Shown piece after piece: positions 8,865 through 18,132 of a stretch of 64,000 bases of DNA. Under the pieces are notes generated by a model. That model made no database searches. It was not told the origin of the DNA and was given only the letters and a program-made list of their open reading frames with translations. Within the stretch, counting starts at the first letter, position 1. Each line of letters begins with the position of its first letter. Source of the stretch: GCA-2683825 sp965662355 (GTDB lineage Bacteria; Planctomycetota; UBA1135; GCA-002686595); assembly GCA_965662355.1 (NCBI GenBank), contig CBFIHP010000003.1, positions 310,001 to 374,000 of the forward strand, in the 5' to 3' direction. Made by a program: the position numbers and the translations under genes.

Positions 8865-11090
8865 TTAGCGGGGCTGGCGCCGCCCCAACCACGCCACCAG
8901 GGCCGGGAGAAGGACGAGGTCCCCCAACAGGGCCGCGAAGAGGCCCACGCCGATGAGGGCGGCGAAGAGGCGGTTCGTCGGCACCTCGGAGAAAGCGACG
9001 ACGCCAAAGCCCGCGATCAGGATCACGGTCGTGATGCAAATGGCCTTGCCCACGGTCAGAAACGACGAGCGCAGGGCCTCGTGCGGATCCAGGCCGCGTG
9101 CAAGTTCTCTACGCAGCCGCGAAAGAAAGTGAATCGTGTCGTCCACGGCTAGCCCGAGCAGCACCGAGAACAAGACGGCACTCCCCATCTGCAAGGGCAT
9201 CCCGGACACGGCTAGCACTCCAGCGACCACGACCAGGGGGAAGAGATTCGGCACGAGGCTCACGAGCCCCAGGAACCAGGAGCGGTACTCCAGGGCGATC
9301 ACGAGGAAGATCAACAGGGCTGCCACGCCGAGGGACTTCGACAGCCCGGTGATCATGCGGTTGATGTTCGAGCGCGCGACGTAGTCCGTGCCCGACAGGT
9401 AGAGTGTGATCCCCCCGTGCATCTTTTGGATCGCCAGCAAGCCCTCCTGGATGTCCCCGAAGAGCGGTGCCATGCGCTCGGTGCCCTCGTCCGGAACCGG
9501 AGCCGCCACAAGGCTCTTGCGCAGGTCCGCGCGGAGAAAGCCGCGCGTGATGCTTGTCGGCAGCCGACGCAGCGTCTCGAGCGGACTCTCCATTCCGCCG
9601 GGAACGGAGCGCAAGAGTGTCAGGATCGACGTGGGTCGGCCTACGTCCTGTGCCTCGAGCAAGTCCTCGACCTTGCCCAGAGCGCCCAGAACCTGCGGCG
9701 AAGAGAGTTCGAGCCCCTCCTCCCACTCGCAGACGACGTACGCCGGGAGAATGCCACCGAAGACATCCTGGCAGTGCTGCAGGGCCCAGTACGCCTCGCC
9801 ACGAGGCAAGGATTCGGTCAAGCGGTTCTCCGGTCGCAGTTGGGCTCCAAGCAGAAGCATAACGAGGGTGCATCCCAGCCCGATCAGACTGACCGAACGC
9901 GCGTGGGCCAGCACGAAATCGATCAGCGCGCCTGCTCTTCCATCAGACTCCCGATCGGAGCGATCCTCGGCCTTCGTAGCGCCGACGTCCCCCACCAGCC
10001 AGACCATCAACGGCATGATGGTGATCACAGCGAGAAAGGCGATGACCACGGACAACGCCGCGAACTCGCCGAAGGCGCGAATGGTCGGTATATCCGAGAA
10101 AGCGAGCGAGCCGAAGCCAATGGCGGTCGTGACCGACGTCAGGGCACAGGGCAAACCAACATGTCGAATGGCGTCCGCAGCGGCCTGAAGCCGACTACGC
10201 CCTTCGCCGAGGGAGATGCGAGCATCGATCATGAGGTGCACGCAATCGGTAAAGCCGATCACAATCACGAGCGTCGGAAGGACGCTGCCCAGGATGTCGA
10301 GCTCCTGACCGAGAAGGCCGATCGACCCCAACGCCCACAAGGCACCACACGCTGGCGGGATGGTCACCGCGATCACGGCCCGCAAACTGCGGAAGAGAAA
10401 CCAACCGAGCAACGCGCACACCGAAGCCCCAACTGCCGTGAAGAGACGCTGCTCGCGTTGAATCGAGCGATAGATATCCACGCGGATGACAGGCACGCCG
10501 GTCATCCGCACGCGCAGACCTTCGTATTCCGCCAGGGTCACGTCGATGGTCTTCCTGATGGACTCCATCGAGGGCAGCACCTGTTCGATACCCAGCGCAC
10601 CGCCCGCCAAGCGCACAATGCATAGGGCGGTCCGCCCGTCCTCGGACAGGAGTCGTCCCGGCACGAGCGGATGTCGAAGGCTTCGTTCGCGCGCGCGTAG
10701 GAAGCGCTCGGGCGAGGCATTCCCTATCGGCAGCAGCGATTGGGGTATCAGCCCGCTGGAAAAGTCGAGCACGCTCGCCAGGGAGAAGGCGCTCTCCACG
10801 CTGTCGAGAGCTTCGAGCTCGCTCGTCAGTCTCTGCAAGGCGGACGCTGGGCCGGATCGAAACCAATCGTCGCACTCGAGCACGACCAGGACATCGTTGT
10901 CGTCCGATCCGAACTCCTCGTACAGGGCGAGGAGCCGCTCGAAGACCAGGTCGTCGCTGGCGAAGATCTCGCGCGGCACGTCGTTGAAACCCAGACGCGT
11001 AAGGCCGAGGATCGCAAATGCCGTAGCGACCAGCGCGAAGCCGGCGATGGCGAGAACCCGCCGTTCGAAGAACCCTGCCAAGAACTCCAT
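8865..11090 (-). CDS. RND/MMPL-family exporter
   Basis: This 741-residue integral membrane protein has the duplicated RND layout. One N-terminal helix is followed by a large extracytoplasmic loop, then a bundle of about five helices. A second helix, loop and bundle complete the fold. The bundle motifs VIGFTDCVHLMIDARISLGE and LGLAVDDTIHFLSRLRRE are the acidic helix-4-type signatures of MMPL/SSD transporters. Such proteins use the proton gradient to export lipids or hydrophobic compounds; the substrate cannot be read from sequence. The gene converges on the HDOD-GGDEF gene, with three bases between the stops, and diverges from the MscS gene at 11231. Confidence 0.86.
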   Translation of the reverse strand: MEFLAGFFERRVLAIAGFALVATAFAILGLTRLGFNDVPREIFASDDLVFERLLALYEEFGSDDNDVLVVLECDDWFRSGPASALQRLTSELEALDSVESAFSLASVLDFSSGLIPQSLLPIGNASPERFLRARERSLRHPLVPGRLLSEDGRTALCIVRLAGGALGIEQVLPSMESIRKTIDVTLAEYEGLRVRMTGVPVIRVDIYRSIQREQRLFTAVGASVCALLGWFLFRSLRAVIAVTIPPACGALWALGSIGLLGQELDILGSVLPTLVIVIGFTDCVHLMIDARISLGEGRSRLQAAADAIRHVGLPCALTSVTTAIGFGSLAFSDIPTIRAFGEFAALSVVIAFLAVITIMPLMVWLVGDVGATKAEDRSDRESDGRAGALIDFVLAHARSVSLIGLGCTLVMLLLGAQLRPENRLTESLPRGEAYWALQHCQDVFGGILPAYVVCEWEEGLELSSPQVLGALGKVEDLLEAQDVGRPTSILTLLRSVPGGMESPLETLRRLPTSITRGFLRADLRKSLVAAPVPDEGTERMAPLFGDIQEGLLAIQKMHGGITLYLSGTDYVARSNINRMITGLSKSLGVAALLIFLVIALEYRSWFLGLVSLVPNLFPLVVVAGVLAVSGMPLQMGSAVLFSVLLGLAVDDTIHFLSRLRRELARGLDPHEALRSSFLTVGKAICITTVILIAGFGVVAFSEVPTNRLFAALIGVGLFAALLGDLVLLPALVAWLGRRQPR

Positions 11091-11230
11091 GGGATCGGCC
11101 GGGATGGGCCTCGGGGGAGATCATCCCGGGCAGAGTGCTAAAAAGAAAGCCGGGGCCGTGGATTCGTTCCGGGCTGGATTCACGGACTCCAGGGTTGGAT
11201 TCGCGGACTGTGAGGCGACATCATGGCCAC

Positions 11231-12331
11231 ATGCTCTGGCTCCTTCAGGACTCCCCCATCTCCAGCGACATCGGCCCCCTGGGCCAGAATCCCCTCGAGA
11301 ACTCGTACGTACTGGCCGTTCTCACCGTGGTGGGCTCGTTCTTCGCGGCCAAGCTGGTCAACTTCCTCGTCACCCGGACGATCAAGGTGACCGCGAAGCG
11401 CACGCAAACGGACGTCGATGATCGGTTGCTGGATTCCCTCCACGGACCGATCGTGAAGTCGGTGGTCCTCGTGGGGTTCTGGTTCGCCTGCGACCTGCTC
11501 AAGACGGAGGACCAACCACTCCTGTGGGCCGACGACGTCATCCTCTCGCTGGCCATTCTCATCTGGCTGGCCGCCGCGATCCGCACAAGCGGCCTGTTGC
11601 TACGCGCAATGTCGCACCAGGATTCGCGCTTCCAGATCGTCGAGGAACGAACGCTGCCGCTCTTCGATAACCTGGGCAAACTCGGCCTCGTCGTACTTGC
11701 GGGCTATCTGACGATCGAGGTCTGGGATGCGGAAGCCGGAGCCTGGCTCGCCTCCGCTGGCGTCGCCGGCATCGCCATCGGTTTCGCGGCCAAGGACACC
11801 CTGGCGAATCTCTTTGCCGGCGTCTTCATCATCGCCGACGCGCCGTATCAGATCGGCGACTGCATCGTTCTCGATTCCGGCTACCGCGGCCGCGTCCAGC
11901 ACATCGGGCTCCGTTCGACGCGCATCCTCACGCGCGACGACGTGGAAATCACGATTCCGAATTCGATCATCGGCAACGGATCGATCGTTAACGAGTCTTC
12001 CGGAACGCCACAGTATCGCCTACGCATCAAGGTCGGCGTGGCCTACGGCAGCGATCTTGACCGCGTGCGCAAGGCGCTTCTCGCCGTGTCGAAAACCACT
12101 CCGGGTCCATTGAAATCGCCCGAACCGCGCGTGCGCTTCCGACGCTTTGGCGACTCGACCCTCGACTTCGAGCTGCTCATCTGGATCCGCGATCCGGAGC
12201 TGCGTGGCAAGACCCTGGACGCTCTGAACACCGCGGTCTACGAACGCTTCCGGGAAGACGGCATCGAGATTGCCTTCCCCCAGCAGGATCTGCACATTCG
12301 AACGATGGCCGCTACGGACTCACAAGGCTGA
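11231..12331 (+). CDS. Small-conductance mechanosensitive channel (MscS family)
   Basis: From the ATG at 11231 the protein has 366 residues. An earlier in-frame GTG at 11135 would add 32 residues encoded mostly by a short direct repeat and is less likely. Four predicted membrane segments lead into the MscS pore helix (GVAGIAIGFAAKDTLANLFA) and beta domain (IADAPYQIGDCIVLDSGYRG, TIPNSIIGNGSIVNE). The C-terminal domain ends near AFPQQDLHIRT. The domain pattern is shared with the channel at 1457-3298, but this one lacks its long periplasmic N-terminus. The stop codon abuts that of the convergent cytochrome gene, so TGATCA carries both stops. Confidence 0.87.
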   Translation: MLWLLQDSPISSDIGPLGQNPLENSYVLAVLTVVGSFFAAKLVNFLVTRTIKVTAKRTQTDVDDRLLDSLHGPIVKSVVLVGFWFACDLLKTEDQPLLWADDVILSLAILIWLAAAIRTSGLLLRAMSHQDSRFQIVEERTLPLFDNLGKLGLVVLAGYLTIEVWDAEAGAWLASAGVAGIAIGFAAKDTLANLFAGVFIIADAPYQIGDCIVLDSGYRGRVQHIGLRSTRILTRDDVEITIPNSIIGNGSIVNESSGTPQYRLRIKVGVAYGSDLDRVRKALLAVSKTTPGPLKSPEPRVRFRRFGDSTLDFELLIWIRDPELRGKTLDALNTAVYERFREDGIEIAFPQQDLHIRTMAATDSQG

Positions 12332-15300
12332 TCAGTTGGCCAACAGATAGGCCAGGAGGTCCAGGATTTCGTCCTCGGTGTGCGTGTTCAAGAGCCCCGA
12401 GGGCATCGAGGAGATCGACTCGTCCCAGCGTTCCACGATCTCGTCTGCCGGAAGAAAGATCGTGTCGTAGGGCGGGGTGTCGTGGACGAGGAGCACGCCG
12501 GTCGGGCCCTCGCGCAGGACGCGTCCGATTTCCAGCTCCCCGTCCGCCAGCTCGAACACCGTCGTTCGATACGCCTCCGTGATCACCTCTGAGGGCTCGA
12601 CGATGTTCATCAACAGATCTTCGGGCGAGAGCCGCGAACCCGCACTCGAAAGCTCGGGCGCGCGATGCACACCGACACCACGAAAGACATGGCATGTCGA
12701 ACAGCTGGCCTCGCGATAGACCTCCGCGCCGCGTTTCAAGTCACGCTCGTCTGTCAATCCACCGATCAAGGCGAGGAGCTCGCTCGAGCTCCAATCGCGA
12801 ACGAAACCACGCGCACTGACCGGAACACCAGCAGCTGCTGCGGAGGGCGGGATCAGGAGTGGTCCGAGCTTTTGCCTTTGCTCTTCGCCGATCCGAGCCA
12901 GCGCCATGCGACGAACACGGGACAGCAGGATCGGTACATCGTACCCACCGACGAGCTCGAGCGTAGCGCGGTTCAGGAAGTTGAAGTACGCCGCATGCAA
13001 GCCGTCGGTCCATCCCACGCGGACGTCGCGCAGGAGAAAGGCATAATAGAAGGCCTCGGTCAAGGACTCCTGGGGTGCGTCCTCGGGAACGCTCAAGCGC
13101 GCGACGGCCAGCGGGGTGAAAGCCTGCGCGCGAAGCTCTACGAGAAGGACCGCCAGTTCACGATCCAACAGACGCTCGGGCGTCGGAAACAGAGGCAACA
13201 AGCGCGCGATCCAGTTCTCGCGTCGTGTCTCACCGATGTCGGGACGGCGTTGCAGGACGATGGAGCTCGTGCGCAGATACCAACCGAGCCCTTCGCCTTC
13301 TCGATCCGTGCGTAGATCCGCGGGGTCGATACGATCCAGTTCGTCGGCCAGCGCATCGAGCTGCTGCGCGGGTTGCACACGGGCGCGCGCCAAGAGCAGC
13401 TCGCGCGTCAGGAGCACATCGGCGGTGGTAGCGCCCATGAGCCCCGACAGCTTGGTCAGCTCTGCCTGGCCCCGCTGTTCGAGCGCGAAGCGCGCCGCAT
13501 GCCGCAGAAAGCGGTCACTGGATCCGAGGGCCCGGCGCAGGAGCTCGGGATCCTCGCTCGTGGCGACCGAGCGCCGCTCCGTTCGCTTCGGATCCGGCTC
13601 GGATCGTCCGGGCGGGGCCGGCGTATCCGCCACGATGCGGTACAGGCCCGACTGGGTCGAACGCCCTCCCGTCGTGAAGTACAGGGCACCGTCAGGCCCG
13701 GCAGCGAGATCGGTCACCTGCAGCGGCTCGCCCTGTGCAAAAACCTCGACCCCGGCTCCGAAGCTCGAACCTCTGGCCTCTGGAAAGAAGGCCAGGATCG
13801 TCCCGTTCAGCCAATCACCGGCGAAGAGCGCGCGACCAAAGCGCGGACCGAAGCGAAGCTGGTGACCCGCGATCATCCCGGTCGGAGAGGTTCGCCCCAC
13901 CTCCAGCGCCGGCGGAAGCGTATCGCCGAAAGAGTAGGGCCACTTGCCGGTGCCGAAGCGCGCGCCGTAGTCCCCGCCGTGTACCAGGTGATACAGACGC
14001 GAAGCGCGATACCACGGTAGCCCGAGGTCCCACTCCATGTCCGAATCGAACGTGAAGAGCTCGCCCTCCGCGTCGAAGGCCCCGTCATACGCGTTGCGCA
14101 ATCCATAGGCGAAGAGCTCGAAGCGTTTCCCATCGGGATCCGTGCGCACGACCCAACCGGTACGTCCGGCACGCACCATTTCACCCGCACGCCCCGGCGG
14201 AACGAAGATCCGCGGCGGCAACAGCCCTGCGGGCAGAAGCGTGGCTCCGAAACTCGCCCTGGCGTCCGCCGGCAGCGCCACCTCGTCCCCCGCGAACAGA
14301 TAGAGCATTCCGTCGGGCCCTTCGAGCAGCGCATGGGGTCCGTGTTCCCCCTCACCCTCGAAGGCCCGCAACAGGCTCAGCTGGTCGAAACGATCATCAC
14401 CCGTCGTATCGCGCAGGCGATAGAGGCCACTCGGATAGCGGTGCGAGCGACTGACGCTGACATACAGCGCGCCAAAAGCATGTAGCAACCCCTGGGCCTC
14501 GCCGAGTTCGGCGCCATCGATCGGCAAACGTACCGCGCGCGCCGCGGCACCGGCTTCTGGCAACTCGACGCGATAGAGCGCCCCGTTCTCGTCCGATGTG
14601 ATGGCTCGTCCACGATCATCGAAGGTCAAGGCCACCCACGAGCCTTGTCGCGCACGGGGAACCGAATAGATCAGCTCGCTCCGAAAACCATCGGGGAGGC
14701 GTACTTTCGCTCCATCCAGGGCCTGAACCTGGGGGTTCATCAAGAGCGTCGGGGCAACCCCCCACGGTTCCGTTCCCAGAGGGCCGAAGCTCACAGCAGA
14801 GCTCCAGTCCGATTGGCCTTCGTCGTGCTCCAGAAGATTCCAGCCGGGAACTTCCTCCCGTGCGACCCGGAAGTTCGCATCGGTACCGATCTGGGTCAGC
14901 CCGTTGGGTTGGCGCAGGCGCAGGGAGAGAAACAGCCCCGCTTCCGCTTCTTCGTTGCGCACCCACGCGGAAAGCACGTTCTTGCCCTGCAGAATCGTCA
15001 GCGGTTGCACGACCAGCATGCGCTCGTGCCCCTCGGCCGTGGCGATCAGCTGGCCGTTCAGATAGACCTCGAGGGCATCGTCCGCCATGCCCCACAGGAG
15101 AGCGCGCTTGACCTCGCCGGCGACCCGAAACTCGCGCCGAAACCAGGCTTCTTCACCCGCCTCCGGTGTGTAGCCCGACCAGATCCACTGGGGATCGACT
15201 CGCGGACGGCCGTCGTGCTTGCCGCCGAGATCGCGCAAACGCAGCTTGCGGAAACTCACCTCCTGGGGCGGACCGGAGTGCAGTTGCAAGGCAAGTTTTC

Positions 15301-15958
15301 CCGAGGTGCTCGAGAACAATCGATGCCGATCGGCGACCTTCACGGTCGTGCGCCCGTCGATCGCCAGCTCGATGTCGGCGCCTACGCACAGGACGCGCAA
15401 TCGATGCCAGCCCGGCGTGTTCGCCACGCTGGTGAAATCCGTTTCTTTCGCGAAGCGTTCGAGCTCTCGGCCACCATCCTCGCCGAAGGAAACCTCTTCC
15501 CCCTGACGCGCCATCAACTGGCGTGAACCGAATTGCTCGTAGAGCGTGCCGGTGAGACCCGGCTCGTGGGCGAGGTCCGCTTGATAGCCGGCGATGGAGT
15601 ATCGCCCCAGCTCACGGCCTCGAAACTGGACGCCCGAATTTGCCCGCGGATGGGTATCGACGGTGCCCTCGAAACGAAACTCCAGCTCGAGCTCGAAGTC
15701 GCGCACTTCGCCGCCGCGCCAGATCAGGTAGGTCGTCCTCGCCAGCGGAGTCGCAAGGCTCGTGCGACCGACGATCGCGCCGTCCTCGACCGACCAGTAC
15801 GCGGGATCGCCCTCCCAGCCAGCGAGGCTCTCGCCATCGAAGATCAGCGTACGATCGTCGCTCTCTCGGGTGGCGGAACTCTGGACGTCAGAGCTCCCCT
15901 GTGCACAACCGAGACCGCTCCAAAGGAGCCCGGCGACGACGAGGCGAAGGGGGAGCAT
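12332..15958 (-). CDS. DUF1080 / beta-propeller / PVC-type cytochrome c multidomain protein
   Basis: I chose the ATG at 15958, which opens an export signal (MLPLRLVVAGLLWSGLGC, possibly a lipoprotein), giving 1208 residues. A DUF1080 (3-keto-disaccharide hydrolase-like, concanavalin fold) domain covers about residues 35-240 (LIFDGESLAGWEGDPAYWSV). A jelly-roll-like segment follows (about 245-345). A membrane-bound-dehydrogenase-type beta-propeller then spans about 420-800 (WVALTFDDRGRAITSDENG). Helical repeats come next. The C-terminus is the Pirellula/Verrucomicrobium-type heme-binding domain with one CSTCH heme c site and the following RAPELSSAGSRLSPEDLLMN. It is expected to act in the periplasm in oxidative breakdown of a sugar or glycoside with electron transfer to the c-type heme. 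The combination is typical of PVC bacteria. The substrate is unknown. Confidence 0.86.
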   Translation of the reverse strand: MLPLRLVVAGLLWSGLGCAQGSSDVQSSATRESDDRTLIFDGESLAGWEGDPAYWSVEDGAIVGRTSLATPLARTTYLIWRGGEVRDFELELEFRFEGTVDTHPRANSGVQFRGRELGRYSIAGYQADLAHEPGLTGTLYEQFGSRQLMARQGEEVSFGEDGGRELERFAKETDFTSVANTPGWHRLRVLCVGADIELAIDGRTTVKVADRHRLFSSTSGKLALQLHSGPPQEVSFRKLRLRDLGGKHDGRPRVDPQWIWSGYTPEAGEEAWFRREFRVAGEVKRALLWGMADDALEVYLNGQLIATAEGHERMLVVQPLTILQGKNVLSAWVRNEEAEAGLFLSLRLRQPNGLTQIGTDANFRVAREEVPGWNLLEHDEGQSDWSSAVSFGPLGTEPWGVAPTLLMNPQVQALDGAKVRLPDGFRSELIYSVPRARQGSWVALTFDDRGRAITSDENGALYRVELPEAGAAARAVRLPIDGAELGEAQGLLHAFGALYVSVSRSHRYPSGLYRLRDTTGDDRFDQLSLLRAFEGEGEHGPHALLEGPDGMLYLFAGDEVALPADARASFGATLLPAGLLPPRIFVPPGRAGEMVRAGRTGWVVRTDPDGKRFELFAYGLRNAYDGAFDAEGELFTFDSDMEWDLGLPWYRASRLYHLVHGGDYGARFGTGKWPYSFGDTLPPALEVGRTSPTGMIAGHQLRFGPRFGRALFAGDWLNGTILAFFPEARGSSFGAGVEVFAQGEPLQVTDLAAGPDGALYFTTGGRSTQSGLYRIVADTPAPPGRSEPDPKRTERRSVATSEDPELLRRALGSSDRFLRHAARFALEQRGQAELTKLSGLMGATTADVLLTRELLLARARVQPAQQLDALADELDRIDPADLRTDREGEGLGWYLRTSSIVLQRRPDIGETRRENWIARLLPLFPTPERLLDRELAVLLVELRAQAFTPLAVARLSVPEDAPQESLTEAFYYAFLLRDVRVGWTDGLHAAYFNFLNRATLELVGGYDVPILLSRVRRMALARIGEEQRQKLGPLLIPPSAAAAGVPVSARGFVRDWSSSELLALIGGLTDERDLKRGAEVYREASCSTCHVFRGVGVHRAPELSSAGSRLSPEDLLMNIVEPSEVITEAYRTTVFELADGELEIGRVLREGPTGVLLVHDTPPYDTIFLPADEIVERWDESISSMPSGLLNTHTEDEILDLLAYLLAN

Positions 15959-15995
15959 GGGACCGCCTAGTCTATCGGCACGTGGGCAGCGCAGC

Positions 15996-16404
15996 TCATC
16001 CCGAAAGCTCTTGCAGAAGCCTCTGCACCACGGCCCGCAGCACGTGCTTGGGATCCAGGTTGCGGGCCGCCGCCTCGAGGTCGCCAATCGCGCTGCTCCG
16101 GGTCCGCGCAGCGGTAGCTCCATCACCGCTCAGCAGCGCGAAACGAGCCTCACGCAGGGCGAGGAGGGCCCGATTGAAACGCGCAGCGGGGGCCTCCGGA
16201 GAAAGCTGAAGCGCCTGTTCGAAGTCCTGTCGAGCCAAGTCCCGGGCGTCCGAAGCCTCGGTGAACGCCGGCGCTCGCGAGGAGCCGATCGCGCTCGAGA
16301 TGGCACAAGCCGCGATTTGCGTACGCAGGAGCGAGATCGGGCTCTGCACTGAGGGCCGATCCGAACAGCGCGATCGCAGGCTCGAGTTGACCCAACTGGC
16401 CGCT
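15996..16404 (-). pseudogene. Small TPR protein gene with a frameshift
   Basis: Two reading frames each carry half of a tetratricopeptide-repeat protein of roughly 130 residues. Just after the modC stop (TGA at 16405-16407), in the same frame, runs GQLEPAIALFGSALSAEPDL and then PAYANRGLCHLERDRLLA. Around 16268-16280 the homology jumps frame to AFTEASDARDLARQDFEQAL, RFNRALLALREARFALL and the end VVQRLLQELSG. The shift corresponds to one extra base (or two missing). The only start in the first frame is a TTG at 16395. Either this is a decayed gene or there is a one-base sequence error; reads would decide. No function beyond protein-protein interaction can be proposed. Confidence 0.6.
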
Positions 16405-17442
16405 TCAAACGGAGTGCACGGCATGTGCCTTGATCAAGAGCACCGCCCGCTTCCCCTCGGCCAGCGCCAACTTGCGAACGGCCTCGTGGGTTACTTTGAC
16501 GCGCCAGGTCTCGATCTCGCTTTCCTCACGTTGCAGGCAAACCAGCACCTGCTCGCCGATCGGCTCGAGTCGGCAAACCTCGGCCTCGAAGACGTTCTGC
16601 GCGGAGACGGCCTCGGGGACCGAACCCATCAACATCACATCCTCGGCCCGCACGGCGATCGCGGAGGGATCGTCGAAACCCGCCACGCGGACCAGGGTCA
16701 GCCGCTGTCCCTCAGGGGTCTCTACGACCCACGTGCCCGAGGGGCGTTCCACGACCTTCACCGGGAAACAGTTCTCCGCACCCAGGGCGGCCAGGGATCC
16801 GAAGTTCGCCGCGGAGGCAAAAACGTCCCGCGGGTGGCCACTCTGGACGATGCGGCCGCGTTCCAGGACGAAGACGACCTGCGCCAGGGCCAGCACCTCC
16901 ATGGGATCGTGTGTCACGAGCAAGAGCGGCAGCCCTTCCTTCGCCAACCCTTGCAAGAAGGGGACGACGCGCGAACGCAGCGGTCGATCGATCGAAGCCA
17001 GCGGTTCGTCGAGCAGCAACATGCGCGGTTTTCCCGCCAGGGCCCGGGCGATCGCGACGCGACTGCGCTCTCCACCAGACAGCTCGCCGGTGGCTCGCTC
17101 CATCAAGTCGCCGATCTCGAGCGCCTCGATCACCTCAGGCTTCGGGCCACCTACGCCTTTTGCGGTGAACTCGACGTTTTCCCGAACGCTCAAGTGCTCG
17201 AACAAGCACGCATCCTGGGGAACCCAACCCAGACCACGCTCGTGCGGTGCTAAGCCTGCTAGCGAAACCCCTGCCAGTCGAGCGTCCCCGCAAACCTCCG
17301 GCCGCAGTCCCAGCAAGGCCTCGACGAGCGTGGACTTGCCCGAACCGCTGGCGCCGAAGAGGGCGGCGCAGGAGTCGTCCCACTGCGCACTTGCCGCAAG
17401 CTGAAAGCCCGGGTACTCGACGGCGAGCTCGAAACGATTCAA
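16405..17442 (-). CDS. modC: Molybdate ABC transporter ATP-binding protein
   Basis: This 345-residue protein has Walker A GASGSGKST, signature LSGGERSRVAIARAL, Walker B MLLLDEPLASID and the switch histidine in LLLVTHDPMEV. The C-terminal part (from about residue 235) resembles the TOBE/MOP oxyanion-binding domain typical of ModC. It should energise import of molybdate (or tungstate) with the ModB homolog just upstream. The start appears to be a TTG overlapping the modB stop in TTGA (17439-17442). Gene order modA-modB-modC on the minus strand is standard. A sulfate or tungstate transporter is the alternative reading. Confidence 0.86.
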   Translation of the reverse strand: MNRFELAVEYPGFQLAASAQWDDSCAALFGASGSGKSTLVEALLGLRPEVCGDARLAGVSLAGLAPHERGLGWVPQDACLFEHLSVRENVEFTAKGVGGPKPEVIEALEIGDLMERATGELSGGERSRVAIARALAGKPRMLLLDEPLASIDRPLRSRVVPFLQGLAKEGLPLLLVTHDPMEVLALAQVVFVLERGRIVQSGHPRDVFASAANFGSLAALGAENCFPVKVVERPSGTWVVETPEGQRLTLVRVAGFDDPSAIAVRAEDVMLMGSVPEAVSAQNVFEAEVCRLEPIGEQVLVCLQREESEIETWRVKVTHEAVRKLALAEGKRAVLLIKAHAVHSV

Positions 17443-18125
17443 CCTTCCCTCCGCGTGTGGGCTGGCCTGCGCAGAAAGCGCTCGGCCAAGGCCGTGATGA
17501 GGAACGCGAAGAGCACCGCAAGGCCGGAGAGGAACAGGGCCTCGGTGTCGCGGAAGTCCTCGAAACGCGAATAAATCGCCATCGAAAGCGTCTGCGTCCG
17601 ACCCGGTACGTTGCCGGCAATCACCGCGGTCGCACCGAACTCGCCCAGTGCCCGCACGAAGGCGAAGGCCAGCCCATGGAGGATCCCACGACTCGCAAGG
17701 GGCAGGGTGATCTCGCGAAACACACGGCGGGGCGGCGCGCCGAGGCTGGACGCAACTTGCTCATGGCGCCGCGGCACCGCGTCGAAACCGCGCTCGGCGC
17801 CCAAGAGGGCCAGCGGAAAGGACATGATCGCGGCAGCCAGAACGCAGGCCTTCCACGTCAACAGAAACGACCCCCCCAGGAGAGCCTCGAAGGTAGCGCC
17901 GAACCAGGTGTTGGTGGAGAGCGCGCTCAAGAGCAGAAAGCCCACTGCCACCGGCGGCATGACCATCGGCAAGAGACACGCCGTTCGCAGGAGCGTACGT
18001 CCGGGAAAGTGCTTGCGCGAAAACACGTACCCGAGCACGAGCGCCGGCCCTGCGATCAACAGGACCGCGAGAAGGCTCGTCTGCAAGCTCAAGAGCGAGA
18101 TGCGCGCGATGTCCTGAAGCTCCAC
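17439..18125 (-). CDS. modB: Molybdate ABC transporter permease
   Basis: This 228-residue inner-membrane protein has five or six hydrophobic segments and the BPD_transp permease loop (EAA-like) region around HEQVASSLGAPPRRVFREI and AFVRALGEFGATAVIAGNVP. The latter, RALGEFGA, is a hallmark of ModB/CysT-type oxyanion permeases. It forms the channel for the oxyanion delivered by ModA and is powered by ModC. Only seven bases separate it from modA, and it overlaps modC by four bases, so the three are almost certainly one operon. Confidence 0.87.
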   Translation of the reverse strand: MELQDIARISLLSLQTSLLAVLLIAGPALVLGYVFSRKHFPGRTLLRTACLLPMVMPPVAVGFLLLSALSTNTWFGATFEALLGGSFLLTWKACVLAAAIMSFPLALLGAERGFDAVPRRHEQVASSLGAPPRRVFREITLPLASRGILHGLAFAFVRALGEFGATAVIAGNVPGRTQTLSMAIYSRFEDFRDTEALFLSGLAVLFAFLITALAERFLRRPAHTRREG

Positions 18126-18132
18126 GCCCTCC

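Noticed and set aside
16393..16407. Read-through of the modC TGA into the TPR frame as a third selenoprotein
   Set aside because: ModC is complete at this point, the TPR sequence is unrelated to ModC, and no GG-loop hairpin sits at the SECIS distance.
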